Shown here piece after piece: positions 37,515 to 47,195 of a stretch of DNA of 64,000 nt. Under the pieces are notes generated by a model. The model did not search any database. It was given only the letters and a program-made list of their open reading frames with translations, and was not told the origin of the DNA. A program made the translations under genes and the position numbers. The DNA is from Sphingobium baderi (GTDB lineage Bacteria; Pseudomonadota; Alphaproteobacteria; Sphingomonadales; Sphingomonadaceae): the NCBI RefSeq assembly GCF_001456115.1, contig NZ_CP013264.1, positions 2,870,501 through 2,934,500 of the forward strand. Direction: 5' to 3'. How positions within the stretch are numbered: position 1 is the first letter of the stretch; every line of letters starts with the position of its first letter.

Positions 37515-38942
37515 CTACTTCAAACCTCCGCCCATGGCCCGGTAAAGCTCAATCATATTGGCCGTCCGCGCCAATCGGGTGGCCAACAGGCTTTGTTCCG
37601 CGGCATAGAGCGCGCGCTGGGAATCCAGCGTTGTCAAAAAGCTGTCGATTCCTGCCCGGAATCGCGCCTCCGACAATGTGTAGGCAACACGAGCAGAATC
37701 TCTGAGCGATGTCTGGGCAGCCAGTTGATCCGTCATGGTGCCACGCCGGGCTAAAGCATCGGCTACTTCACGGAAGCCTGTCTGCACGCTCTTTTCATAT
37801 GTGGCGAGCATCGCGTCATAGGTGGCCCGCGCATATCGCAAATTACCCTGATTCCGGCCAAAATCGAAAATGGGCACGCTTGCCGACGGCGCAACCGACC
37901 AATAGTCGCTGCCGGACTTGAACAGGTTGGATAGCCCCAGGCTCATCGTCCCGAACGCCGCGGTAAGAGAGATATTGGGGAAAAAGGCCGCTCTCGCCGC
38001 GCCGATATTCGCATTGGCGCCGCGCAACTGATGTTCCGCCGCCGCGATATCGGGCCGTTTCAGCAAAAGTGAAGATGGCAAATTGTCGGGCAGGTTGCCC
38101 AGCACCACGTCGCCTTGTGGCATCGCCTCCGGCAAATCCTCCGCACCGATCGTCGTGCCAGCCAGAAGATTAAGGGCGTTTTGATCCTGCGCCACCAGCG
38201 TTGTCGCCTGCGCTATGTCGGATCGCGCCTGATCATAACTGGTCTGCGCCTGTCGTACTTCCAGTTCCGACGCGATGCCCTTTGCAAAACGAGATTTCGT
38301 CAGCTCAAGCGTCTTGCCGAATGCCGATTCCAGATCGCGGGCGATCCGCAATCGTTCCTGATCGGTCGCCATGGTCATCCATGTCGACGCCACTTCCGCG
38401 ATCAGCGCCGTCTGCGCGGCGTTACGGTTTTCGATGGATGCGAAATATTGCTCCTGCGCGGCTTTTGTGAGGTTCCTCACTCGTCCGAACAGATCGATCT
38501 CCCACGCGGACACGCCCACCGAAGCGGAATAGATATCGGTTCGGCCGGAATTGGCCGCGCCTGCCCCCCCCTGCTGAGCGAAAGGCGTGTCCTGATAGGT
38601 CGCGCTGCCATTAAGACCCACGGTCGGCAGGATATCGGCGCGCCGCACTTTGAACTGCGCGCGGGCCTGCTCCACATTGGCGAGCGCGACGCGAAGATCG
38701 CGGTTGTTCGCCAGTGTCGTGCCGATGACACGGGTCAGGCGCGGATCGACGAAGAAATCCTTCCAGGCCGTGTCGGCCGGAACAATTGCTTCTTGCGCGC
38801 CCGCGTCAGCATAGGCCGCGCCCTCCGGGCTGGCGACGGGGACCGGCAGTTCGGGACGCACATATTTAGGCGCCATGTCGCAAGCCGACAGTGTCACCGC
38901 CAAGCCCATCGCCAAGAACGCTTTTCGCTTGAGACCGTTCAT
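37515..38942 (-). CDS. RND efflux outer-membrane lipoprotein (OprM/NodT-type)
   Basis: A 475-residue outer-membrane channel lipoprotein. The signal peptide ends in LSAC with Cys21 as lipidation site. Two long coiled-coil OEP repeats follow, for example around AQTALIAEVASTWMTMATDQ and AQTSLRDSARVAYTLSEARF. It completes the tripartite pump with the transporter and adaptor encoded just upstream on this strand, in the usual adaptor-transporter-channel order; the gap to the transporter gene is six bases. Confidence 0.94.
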   Translation of the reverse strand: MNGLKRKAFLAMGLAVTLSACDMAPKYVRPELPVPVASPEGAAYADAGAQEAIVPADTAWKDFFVDPRLTRVIGTTLANNRDLRVALANVEQARAQFKVRRADILPTVGLNGSATYQDTPFAQQGGAGAANSGRTDIYSASVGVSAWEIDLFGRVRNLTKAAQEQYFASIENRNAAQTALIAEVASTWMTMATDQERLRIARDLESAFGKTLELTKSRFAKGIASELEVRQAQTSYDQARSDIAQATTLVAQDQNALNLLAGTTIGAEDLPEAMPQGDVVLGNLPDNLPSSLLLKRPDIAAAEHQLRGANANIGAARAAFFPNISLTAAFGTMSLGLSNLFKSGSDYWSVAPSASVPIFDFGRNQGNLRYARATYDAMLATYEKSVQTGFREVADALARRGTMTDQLAAQTSLRDSARVAYTLSEARFRAGIDSFLTTLDSQRALYAAEQSLLATRLARTANMIELYRAMGGGLK

Positions 38943-38948
38943 CTTCTA

Positions 38949-41900
38949 TCAGCTTTCCTGAGGCCGCGTCGCGGCTTCGTTCTGAGAATTTTCCGACGGA
39001 GCATTATGCTGGCGGAACAGCCGCTTCACGACGGTGAAGAACACTGGCACAAAGAAGATCGCCAGCACGGTAGCGGACAGCATACCCCCGACAACGGACA
39101 GACCGATTGCGTTCTGACCACCCGCGCCCGCGCCTGTGGACAAGGCCAGCGGCATGACACCGAAAATGAAGGCGAAGCTGGTCATCAAAATCGGCCGCAG
39201 GCGCAGCTTGCCTGCCTCCAGCGCCGCGCGAGCGGGAGGAAGCCCCTGCTGCATCTTCTCTTCTGCAAACTCCACAATCAGGATGGCGTTCTTCGCCGAT
39301 ACGCCGATTGTCGTGATGAGGCCGACCTGAAGGTAAATGCCATTATCCAGTCCTGACAGCCCCGCCATGAGAACCGCCCCGATCACGCCGAGCGGAACGA
39401 CCATCATCACCGCCAACGGCACCGACCAGCTTTCATACAGCGCGGCAAGGCAGAGGAACACGATCAACATCGAGAGGGCGTAAAGCGCAGGCGCCTGACC
39501 ACCCGAGGTCTTCTCCTCATAGGAAATGCCGCCCCATTCGTAGCCGACCCCTGCCGGCAACTTCGCGGCGTATTCCTCCATGGCCTTCATCGCCTCGCCG
39601 CTGCTGACGCCGGGTGCCGGCGCGCCCATGATCTCCATGGAAGGAACGCCGTTGAAACGTTCCAGACGGGCCGGACCATAAATCCACTCCGTTGTACTGA
39701 AGGCTGACAGCGGAGCCATGGTTCCACTCGCCCCACGAACATGCAGGGCGCCGATGGAATCGGGCGTCGTGCGAAACGGCGCATCGGCCTGAAGGTAGAC
39801 CCGCTTCACGCGATTGCGGTCGATGAAGTCATTGACATAGGAACTGCCCAGCGCCGTGCTGATCGTGTCATTGACATCGGCCTGCGCCATTCCGAGCGCG
39901 CCGGCCGCCGCCTGATCGACATTCAGCTTCAACTGCGCCGTATCTTCCAGCCCATTGGGCCTTACCTGAACCAGCCGCTTGTCGGCCGCGGCCATGCTGA
40001 GCAATTGGTTGCGCGCTTCCAGCAGCTTTTCATGACCTATGCCACCCACATCCTTCAACTGGAAATCAAAGCCCGACGCGTTGCCAAGTTCCTGCACGGC
40101 AGGCGGCACCAGGGCAATGACCTTGCCCGCTGAAATCTTCCTAAACGCGGCATTTGCGCGCTGCGCGATGGCATCCGCGCTATGCTCCTTGCCCTTGCGT
40201 TCAGACCAGTCGCGCAGCTTTACGAATGCAATGCCCACATTTTGGCCCTGTCCTCCAAAACCGAAGCCCGAAATGCTGAAGACCGCCCACGCATTCTGCT
40301 TTTCATCCTTCAGATAAAAATCGCGCAACTTCCCCATTGTGCGTTCCGTTTCCTCAAGCGTGGCACCGGCCGGCAGCGAAACCTGGTTGATGATGCGCCC
40401 CTGGTCCTCTCCCGGAAGGAAGCCCGAAGGCAGACGCAGGAACAGGAAACCCATGCCGATGATGATCACGGCGTAGATCAGCATGGTCTTGCCCCAGTTC
40501 CGCTCGCATTTCTCGACGCCCGCTCCATAGTGGACGACACTGCGGTCGAAGGTTCTGTTGAACCAGCCGAAAAATCCCTTTTGCGCGCCATGGCCTTCGC
40601 GTTGGGGGCGCAGGATCGTGGCGCACAAGGCCGGCGTCAAAATCAACGCGACAAGAACGGAGAGGACCATCGATGACACGATGGTGATGGAGAATTGCCG
40701 GAAGATAACCCCGGTCGATCCGCCGAAAAACGCCATCGGAAGGAACACGGCCGACAATACCAGGCCGATGCCGATCAGCGCGCCGCTGATTTCGTCCATC
40801 GATTTCTTGGCGGCTTCCTTGGGGCTCAACCCCTCTTCCTGGATGATGCGCTCGACATTCTCGACCACGACGATGGCATCATCGACCAACAGGCCGATTG
40901 CGAGGACCATGCCGAACAGCGTCAGCGTATTGATGGTGAAGCCGGCGGCATATAATATGGCCAGCGATCCCAGCAAAACGATCGGCACGGCAATGGTTGG
41001 AATAAGGGTCGCACGCCAGTTCTGCAGAAATACAAACATGACGACGAAGACCAGCAGAACCGCTTCGACAAGGGTGTGGATGACCTGTTCGACCGACAGC
41101 CTGACGAATGTCGAATTGTCCACCGGGAAGTCATATTTCACCCAGGCGGGGAAGTTCTTCGAAAGCTCCGCGACCTTCGCCTTAACGGCTTCCACCGTGT
41201 CGAGCGCATTCGCGCCGGGCGCAAGCTTGATACCAAATCCCGCAGATGGATAACCGTTGAACTTGGCTCTGAAACTGTAATTCTCCGCGCCCAGTTCTAT
41301 TCGTGCAACGTCGGAGAGATTGACCACCGACCCGTCACCGTTGCTGCGCAGCCTGATTTGCCGGAACTCTTCGGGTGTGCGAAGCCGCGACTGCGCCGTC
41401 ACCGTGGCATTGAGGGCCTGACCGTCCGGCGAAGGGGTGCCCCCGATCTGTCCTGCGGAAATCTGCGCGTTCTGGGCCCTGATGGCATTTTTCACATCGC
41501 CTGTGGTAATCCCCAGATTCGCCATCTTATAGGGATCGAGCCAGATCCGCATGGCATATTGGGCGCCCAGCAACTGCGTGTCGCCTACCCCCTCCACGCG
41601 GCTCAATGGGTCCTGAAGGGTCGACGCGACCAAATCCGCCGCATCCATCTGATCATGGATGCCATCATCGGCATAGAGGGCCATGATCATCAGGAAGGTC
41701 GAACTGGACTTCGTAACCCGCAATCCCTGCTGCTGCACTTCCTGGGGCAGCAAGGGCGTGGCCTGCGCGAGTTTATTCTGAACTTGAACCTGCGCGATAT
41801 CGGCGTTGGTCCCCTGTTCAAAGGTCAATGTAATGGCAAGATTACCCGCCGAATCGCTCGTCGACGAGAAATAGCGCAGATTGTCGATGCCCTTGAGCTG

Positions 41901-42101
41901 CTGCTCGATAAGTTGCGTTGTCGTGCTTTCCAGCGTTTCCGCGTTGGCGCCGGGATAAGTGGTGTTGATCGCAACTGTCGGCGGCGCAATTTCAGGAAAC
42001 TGCGCCACGGCCAGCCGCTGGATGGAAAGCAGTCCGGCCAGCATGATGACGATGGCAATGACCCATGCAAAAATGGGCCTGTCGATAAAATAGCGTGCCA
42101 T
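38949..42101 (-). CDS. RND multidrug efflux transporter, AcrB/MexB (HAE1) type
   Basis: A 1050-residue inner-membrane proton antiporter, normal length for the HAE1 family, which exports hydrophobic drugs and solvents. The opening [20 protein letters not shown] is diagnostic. The proton-relay Asp pair is in [13 protein letters not shown] near residue 405, and the relay Lys is in [16 protein letters not shown] near 940. It lies three bases downstream of the adaptor gene and is under the same operator at 43290. Substrates cannot be read from sequence. Confidence 0.96.
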   Translation of the reverse strand: MARYFIDRPIFAWVIAIVIMLAGLLSIQRLAVAQFPEIAPPTVAINTTYPGANAETLESTTTQLIEQQLKGIDNLRYFSSTSDSAGNLAITLTFEQGTNADIAQVQVQNKLAQATPLLPQEVQQQGLRVTKSSSTFLMIMALYADDGIHDQMDAADLVASTLQDPLSRVEGVGDTQLLGAQYAMRIWLDPYKMANLGITTGDVKNAIRAQNAQISAGQIGGTPSPDGQALNATVTAQSRLRTPEEFRQIRLRSNGDGSVVNLSDVARIELGAENYSFRAKFNGYPSAGFGIKLAPGANALDTVEAVKAKVAELSKNFPAWVKYDFPVDNSTFVRLSVEQVIHTLVEAVLLVFVVMFVFLQNWRATLIPTIAVPIVLLGSLAILYAAGFTINTLTLFGMVLAIGLLVDDAIVVVENVERIIQEEGLSPKEAAKKSMDEISGALIGIGLVLSAVFLPMAFFGGSTGVIFRQFSITIVSSMVLSVLVALILTPALCATILRPQREGHGAQKGFFGWFNRTFDRSVVHYGAGVEKCERNWGKTMLIYAVIIIGMGFLFLRLPSGFLPGEDQGRIINQVSLPAGATLEETERTMGKLRDFYLKDEKQNAWAVFSISGFGFGGQGQNVGIAFVKLRDWSERKGKEHSADAIAQRANAAFRKISAGKVIALVPPAVQELGNASGFDFQLKDVGGIGHEKLLEARNQLLSMAAADKRLVQVRPNGLEDTAQLKLNVDQAAAGALGMAQADVNDTISTALGSSYVNDFIDRNRVKRVYLQADAPFRTTPDSIGALHVRGASGTMAPLSAFSTTEWIYGPARLERFNGVPSMEIMGAPAPGVSSGEAMKAMEEYAAKLPAGVGYEWGGISYEEKTSGGQAPALYALSMLIVFLCLAALYESWSVPLAVMMVVPLGVIGAVLMAGLSGLDNGIYLQVGLITTIGVSAKNAILIVEFAEEKMQQGLPPARAALEAGKLRLRPILMTSFAFIFGVMPLALSTGAGAGGQNAIGLSVVGGMLSATVLAIFFVPVFFTVVKRLFRQHNAPSENSQNEAATRPQES

Positions 42102-42104
42102 TAT

Positions 42105-43253
42105 TTATCGCGCTCCGTTCGCAGGCCGCGTGACCTGTTGGGGCGCGCCCGGGCGAACGTCCGCGCCGGGGCGAAGATTGAGCAACCCTTCCACGATCAG
42201 GCGGTCGCCGGCCTTCAGACCACTGGTCACGATCCACTTGTCCCCCACGGCACGATCGACCTGCACGTCACGCGCTTCCACCTTGTTCTTGGCGTTCACG
42301 ATCAATGCGGTGGCACGACCGCGCGCATCGCGCGTTATACCCTGTTGCGGCGCCAGGATCGCGTCACGCCGTTGCCCTTCGACAAGTTTGGCGCGAACAT
42401 ACATGCCCGGCAGCAACAGGCCGTCGGGATTGGCGAAGGTCGCCCGCAATGTGACGGCGCCGGAACTTGGGTCGACGGTCACCTCTGAAAACTGCAGCCT
42501 CCCCTCAATCGGATAAACGCTGCCATTGGGGAGCAGAAGTTGCACGCGCGCGCCATCGGCTTCATTGACTCCGCCGCGCTGCATCGCCTGCTTGAGGTTG
42601 ATGATGTCGGCGGCGGACTGCGTCACGTCGACATACACCATGTCGGTCCGCTGGATGGTGGCGAGCGGGTCCGCCTGACCTGTCTGCACAAGCGCACCCG
42701 GCGTGAACAGGGAGCGACCGATCCGGCCGGAGATCGGCGCCGTGATACGAGTGAAATTCTGGCTCACTTGTGCCGCCTGAACGGCTGCACGCTGTGCGGC
42801 GACGTCAGCGCGCGCCTGTTGCGCCGCCGCCATGGCGTTATCGGCCTCCTGACGGCTGACGGCGTTGATCCCGACAAGTTCCCGGTAGCGCTGGGCCTGC
42901 AGGCCCGTAGCGGTGATCGAGGCTTGCGCCCGGGCGAGATTGCCCTGCGCCTGCGCGAGCGCGGCGCGATATGGCGCGTCGTCGATCTCATAGAGGACTT
43001 GCCCCGCCTTTACATAGCCACCTTCGGTAAAAAGGCGACGGCGGATCACGCCGCTGATCTGTGGTCGCACCTCGGCCGTTTCCATGGCCGCAATTCGTCC
43101 CGGCAGCTCAGTCGTCAACGGAGCGGTTTCGGCTTTCAACGTCACCACGCCGACGGCTGGCGGCGGCGGAGCCGGCGGCGCTTCCTTACCACAACCGGTA
43201 AGGGCCAGAGCCGACGCACAAGCCACCAGTCCGATGAGTGTCCCCTTTTGCAT
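42105..43253 (-). CDS. RND periplasmic adaptor (AcrA/MexA type membrane fusion protein)
   Basis: A 382-residue periplasmic adaptor. It has a lipoprotein signal ending in LTGC (Cys21), a lipoyl half-motif around ISGVIRRRLFTEGGYVKAGQ, a helical hairpin around residues 100-170, then beta-barrel and membrane-proximal domains. It is the first gene of the pump operon. A perfect 18-base palindrome centred about 45 bases before its start is the probable TetR operator. Confidence 0.95.
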   Translation of the reverse strand: MQKGTLIGLVACASALALTGCGKEAPPAPPPPAVGVVTLKAETAPLTTELPGRIAAMETAEVRPQISGVIRRRLFTEGGYVKAGQVLYEIDDAPYRAALAQAQGNLARAQASITATGLQAQRYRELVGINAVSRQEADNAMAAAQQARADVAAQRAAVQAAQVSQNFTRITAPISGRIGRSLFTPGALVQTGQADPLATIQRTDMVYVDVTQSAADIINLKQAMQRGGVNEADGARVQLLLPNGSVYPIEGRLQFSEVTVDPSSGAVTLRATFANPDGLLLPGMYVRAKLVEGQRRDAILAPQQGITRDARGRATALIVNAKNKVEARDVQVDRAVGDKWIVTSGLKAGDRLIVEGLLNLRPGADVRPGAPQQVTRPANGAR

Positions 43254-43289
43254 CGTTGCCTATCCGTTTCGATGGAGTTTGTCATATCT

Positions 43290-43307
43290 GGAATGAACAT
43301 TCATTCC
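43290..43307. promoter_or_regulatory. TetR-type operator between the RND operon and its regulator
   Basis: GGAATGAA, CA, TTCATTCC is a perfect 8-bp inverted repeat in the 119-base divergent spacer, 37 bases before the adaptor gene and 66 bases before the regulator. It closely resembles AcrR/TtgR-type operators. Confidence 0.7.
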
Positions 43308-43372
43308 GCTTGCCCGACAGGTAAGAAACTGGCATTATCAATTCAAGGGTAAAAGCGGGGTCAAGAAGAAAA

Positions 43373-43960
43373 ATGGTTGCAGTGCAGCAGGAACGGAGCG
43401 GCCGGGAGCATATTCTGAATACCGCGCGTGATCTGTTTTCCACGCATGGCTTTCATCAAACCTCCATGGCCGAACTTGCTACCGCCGCAAAAGTTTCGGT
43501 CGGACAAATCTATCGGCTGTTCAAGGGCAAGGAAGATATCATAGAAGCCCTGATCGGCATGGATATGAATGACCGTATCGAGAAAATTGATATTCTCCGC
43601 CTCCGCCTCAAAGCAGGTGAGATCGATATCGAACAGACATTTGAGCACCTCTTTCTGCTGAGTCTTCGCGACAAGGATGAGGCCCTGTCATTCGATATTC
43701 TGGCCGAAGCGCTACGAAACCGGCCTGTAGGGGAAACCGTGAGCGCCATGTGCCAACAGTTTCGTCGTTTTCTACGCGATTTTGCATGTATAGCCAACCC
43801 GCACCTGTCAGGAGAAGCGCTTGACGGAGCGGAAGAGGTCATCCTCGCCTCCATCTTCGGCATGGGGCATCGAAGCCTGTCTTTGCCGAATTTATCCAAC
43901 GAATGCACGGCCCGTCGCGCGGCACAGATGATCGTCGCGGCGCTGAAGGCTACTCGCTAG
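43373..43960 (+). CDS. TetR/AcrR-family repressor of the RND pump
   Basis: A 195-residue regulator. The helix-turn-helix domain covers residues 8-55 (SMAELATAAKVSVGQIYRLF), followed by a helical ligand pocket. The gene is divergent from the adaptor-transporter-channel operon, the usual place for its local repressor, and the palindrome at 43290 fits its binding. AAGAAGAAAA before the ATG is a weak ribosome site. A strong terminator follows. Assignment as repressor of the pump is inferred from position. Confidence 0.9.
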   Translation: MVAVQQERSGREHILNTARDLFSTHGFHQTSMAELATAAKVSVGQIYRLFKGKEDIIEALIGMDMNDRIEKIDILRLRLKAGEIDIEQTFEHLFLLSLRDKDEALSFDILAEALRNRPVGETVSAMCQQFRRFLRDFACIANPHLSGEALDGAEEVILASIFGMGHRSLSLPNLSNECTARRAAQMIVAALKATR

Positions 43961-44023
43961 CTTTTTTCGCCATTGTCGACACCCCTTTTTGCTGCGTCGC
44001 AACAATGCGCCCCTGTTGTTCCC

Positions 44024-44063
44024 TCCCTATCGGCCGGCCCTTGCCGATAGGGATGTCTTTTTC
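44024..44063 (+). terminator. Strong terminator after the TetR gene
   Basis: TCCCTATCGGC pairs with GCCGATAGGGA (11 bp) around an eight-base loop, followed by TGTCTTTTT. It separates the TetR gene from the convergent M16 peptidase gene. Confidence 0.85.
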
Positions 44064-44086
44064 GCCTCGCGACTCACTTTGGCTAA

Positions 44087-46978
44087 CTATTGGGCAGCGA
44101 CACCTTCCGGCAATACCACCGCGGACCAGCTCTTCGCGGGCACAAGATATTTTGCGGCCAGCTTTTGAATGTCGCCCGGCGTGACGGTCAGCATATCCTG
44201 CGCCATGGTCCGCATCGCCTCGACATAGCGGGGATCATGGGTCGCGCCTTCCATCTGGTTCATCCAAAAGGCATTCCCCGTCCCCGCCCGCATCAATAAC
44301 TGCTGCATAGGGGCCACCGCACGCTGCAATTCGTCCTGCGTCACCGCCGTCTTGGCAAGATCGGTGGCTGTTTCCTTCACGACATCGTAGAAATAATTGA
44401 CCCGATCGGGCCGCACCTGGCTCGACACCAGGATGTAACCGCCGCTTTCATAGGAAAATGGCCAGTTGTTCTGAACGGTGGGCGAATAGGCCGAACCCTC
44501 CGTGGAACGCAGTTTGTCGAACAGCCGGTCATTGAAGATCTGGGTCAATATCTCAAGCTGTCGCGCCTCTTTGGTAAGGGCAAAGCCGCCAGAGGTCGGC
44601 CACGCCATGACAGCGGCGGCTTGTTCCTTATCCCCTTCGTGACGCAGAATGATCGGCTTTTCTACATGGGCGGGAAAGCGCATGACACGGTTCGCGGCGG
44701 GAACGGGCTTATCGGGGCGGGCGGGCAGAGCGCCGAATGTCGCGCCAATCGCCTTGATCGCGTCCTCGGCATTCACCTGCCCGAACAATTGCACTTCAAT
44801 CGGACCGGAGGCCAGGATCGGCTCCCACGTCGCACGGAAGTTTTGGGGAGAGAGCTTTTCGATCTCCTCGCGTGATGGCGTGCGGAAACGCACATCCTTG
44901 TCATGCAGCAGCCAGTTGAGATCGCGGCCCAGCACTGAGTCAGGGGATCGCGACATCGCATCATAGGCGACCATCGCGCCGGTCTTGACGCGCGCTATGG
45001 GGGCTGGATCCCAACCGGGCGCCCCCAATTTCGTCGCGAACAGGCGCAGTTGGTCTTTATAGTCGGCGGGTCGGGTCACCGCCTGAAATTCAAAAGCATC
45101 ATCGTCGATGGAGAACTGCATCCCCATCCGGCGACCATTGGTCAGGTCGTCCAGTTCACGCTGACCCAGCTTGCCGATCCCGCTCGCCACCAGAGCATAG
45201 TCGGCGGCCCAGCTCGGCACCGGCTTCGTCGGAGAGAAGGCCTGCTGGCCATGACCGAAGCGGACGTTGATCCGCACTTTTTCGGTTTCCGCGTCATTGG
45301 CGAACAGCGTCAGCTTGACCCCATTGGAGTAAGTGATGCTCTCCATTCCCTTAAGGCCGATGGGTGTGCGTGACACGACTGTGCCCGGAGGCCCCAGTGG
45401 CGGCAGGTCGTCCATCGTCACGAGCTTGTCGGCCAACCGCGCATTGGCCGCCGCCTGAACCGGCGCCGCCACTGCGGAGGCCAGTTCCGCATCCAACCCC
45501 GGCTGCGCCTTCCCCGTCACCAGCAGAGCACGAAACACGCCTGCTGAAAACAGCCTGCGGGTGGAATCGAGAATCTTCTCCGGCGTCATGGCAGGCTTGC
45601 CGGAACGGAATATGTCCAGCGCAGCCTGCGGACTGACCGTCGTTTCGCGGATGTCGACCGCACTCACCAAATCGCTCGCCTGTTTCGCACCCGCTTCGGT
45701 ATCGGCGTTCTCGACCTGAATCGCTAACGCTGTGTCCATCTGGGCATATTCGCGGTCGATTTCCTGCTGGCTGGGCGGCGTTGCCTTCGCATCTTCTATG
45801 ATGGCACGGACATCCTGCAATGCCTTCTGCCAATTTTCGCCGGAAGGCAGGATGGTGACGAAGGTGCCATCGGCGGAACGGCTGACATCCTGTTGATCCG
45901 CGCTAGCCTGAAGAAAGCTGCCACCGCTCCGCGCTGCTGCTTCAAGGCGGCGGCTGACGATCTGAAGCGCCAGCATGTCGGTCAGCTTGTCCTGGTTGTA
46001 GAGGATCGTGTCAGCGCGCGGCTTCCATGGCCGCAACCATGCCATGGTGACGCCCATCGGAATGCCCGGCTCCACGGCGACGGCGGTGGCTGGCGCCTTG
46101 GGATCAGGCGCGCCGAAATCAGGGATCGGAGCGCCCTTCCCCGCCATGGCCCAGGTGCCAAAATTATCCTTGATAAGCTGTTCGGCAAGCGCGGGATCAA
46201 TGTCTCCTGCAATGGCTATCACGGCGTTTTCCGGGCGATACCAACGCTGGTGGAAAGCTTCCATCTTCGCGGCGGTCACGGCATTGAGCGTCGCCACTGT
46301 TCCGATGGGGCTATGTTCGGCAAGCGGCTGGCCGGCAAAGAAATGCTTTCGGCTGGCATCGGAAATCCGCATCTGCGGGCCGTCGCTTTCGCGGCGTTCG
46401 GCAAGGACGACTGCGCGTTCCGCATTGACGGCGCTGTCCACTATATTGGGATCGATCATCATGCCTGCGAGGATCTTGAGGCTTTCGCTAAGACTCGCCT
46501 GTGTCGCCTGTGGCAGGTCGAGCGCATAGGTGGTGCCGGTAGGCGTCGTCTGAGCATTGCTGTCGCTGCCGAAGGTGACGCCAAGACGCTGCCAGATGCG
46601 CTTGGATTCGCCGTCCGGCACATGGCGCGATCCCCGGAAGGTCAGATGCTCCATGAAATGCGCGTAACCAAGCTCGTCGGCATGTTCCATCAGCGACCCG
46701 GCGTCCATCCGCAGGCGAACGGAGACCTGCCCCGGCGGGACGCCATTGCGGCGGATGGCGTAGCGCAGACCGTTGGAAAGCGTGCCGAAGCGCCATGCCG
46801 TGTCGATCGGCACATCGCTGTTTTCATAGAGCCAGGGGCGGGTTTCGGTCGTTGTGGAACCTGCCGTGGCGGGCGCGGAGGGCGTTTCCGTTCGAGCCGC
46901 CAATGGCGCGGGCGCGCCGGCGAGCAGAAGAGCGAGGACGGATAGCGAAGCGGCTGAACGCCGAAAGGAAAAAGTCAT
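44087..46978 (-). CDS. Secreted M16-family zinc metallopeptidase (pitrilysin-like)
   Basis: A 963-residue predicted periplasmic peptidase with a signal peptide of about 28 residues (MTFSFRRSAASLSVLALLLA onwards). The inverted zinc motif HFMEH (His107, Glu110, His111) and the third ligand in AERAVVLAE (Glu187 region) are intact, so it should be active. The C-terminal half repeats the fold without the motif, as in single-chain M16 enzymes that enclose their substrate. Likely role is degradation of peptides in the periplasm. No ribosome site stands out at the ATG. Confidence 0.92.
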   Translation of the reverse strand: MTFSFRRSAASLSVLALLLAGAPAPLAARTETPSAPATAGSTTTETRPWLYENSDVPIDTAWRFGTLSNGLRYAIRRNGVPPGQVSVRLRMDAGSLMEHADELGYAHFMEHLTFRGSRHVPDGESKRIWQRLGVTFGSDSNAQTTPTGTTYALDLPQATQASLSESLKILAGMMIDPNIVDSAVNAERAVVLAERRESDGPQMRISDASRKHFFAGQPLAEHSPIGTVATLNAVTAAKMEAFHQRWYRPENAVIAIAGDIDPALAEQLIKDNFGTWAMAGKGAPIPDFGAPDPKAPATAVAVEPGIPMGVTMAWLRPWKPRADTILYNQDKLTDMLALQIVSRRLEAAARSGGSFLQASADQQDVSRSADGTFVTILPSGENWQKALQDVRAIIEDAKATPPSQQEIDREYAQMDTALAIQVENADTEAGAKQASDLVSAVDIRETTVSPQAALDIFRSGKPAMTPEKILDSTRRLFSAGVFRALLVTGKAQPGLDAELASAVAAPVQAAANARLADKLVTMDDLPPLGPPGTVVSRTPIGLKGMESITYSNGVKLTLFANDAETEKVRINVRFGHGQQAFSPTKPVPSWAADYALVASGIGKLGQRELDDLTNGRRMGMQFSIDDDAFEFQAVTRPADYKDQLRLFATKLGAPGWDPAPIARVKTGAMVAYDAMSRSPDSVLGRDLNWLLHDKDVRFRTPSREEIEKLSPQNFRATWEPILASGPIEVQLFGQVNAEDAIKAIGATFGALPARPDKPVPAANRVMRFPAHVEKPIILRHEGDKEQAAAVMAWPTSGGFALTKEARQLEILTQIFNDRLFDKLRSTEGSAYSPTVQNNWPFSYESGGYILVSSQVRPDRVNYFYDVVKETATDLAKTAVTQDELQRAVAPMQQLLMRAGTGNAFWMNQMEGATHDPRYVEAMRTMAQDMLTVTPGDIQKLAAKYLVPAKSWSAVVLPEGVAAQ

Positions 46979-47195
46979 AGGCCCGGGAGCCTAACGACAT
47001 TTTCCTGAATGACCACTGACAAAGCGCCGCGACGAACGGGAAGCGCGGCGCCTGGCCTCGCATATCCCTTTCAGGATGCGCCTTTTCCTTGCGGGGTGCT
47101 GATCCTGCATAACGGTGAACAGGAACGAACAGACCGCAGAGCGGCTATTAATTGTGCTCCCACTTCCGCAGGAGCACCCGGACAGGGCGCAGCCC
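46979..47195. other. Spacer between M16 peptidase and rhlE
   Basis: These 217 bases hold a hairpin at 47154-47177, GTGCTCC/GGAGCAC with a ten-base loop. On the minus strand it is followed by AATTAATA and may end the rhlE transcript. No gene is seen. Confidence 0.4.

Noticed and set aside
41076..42488. A 470-residue open frame opposite the RND transporter and adaptor genes
   Set aside because: It is antisense to two unmistakable genes, has no recognisable domain and no ribosome site. Long antisense frames are expected at this GC content.
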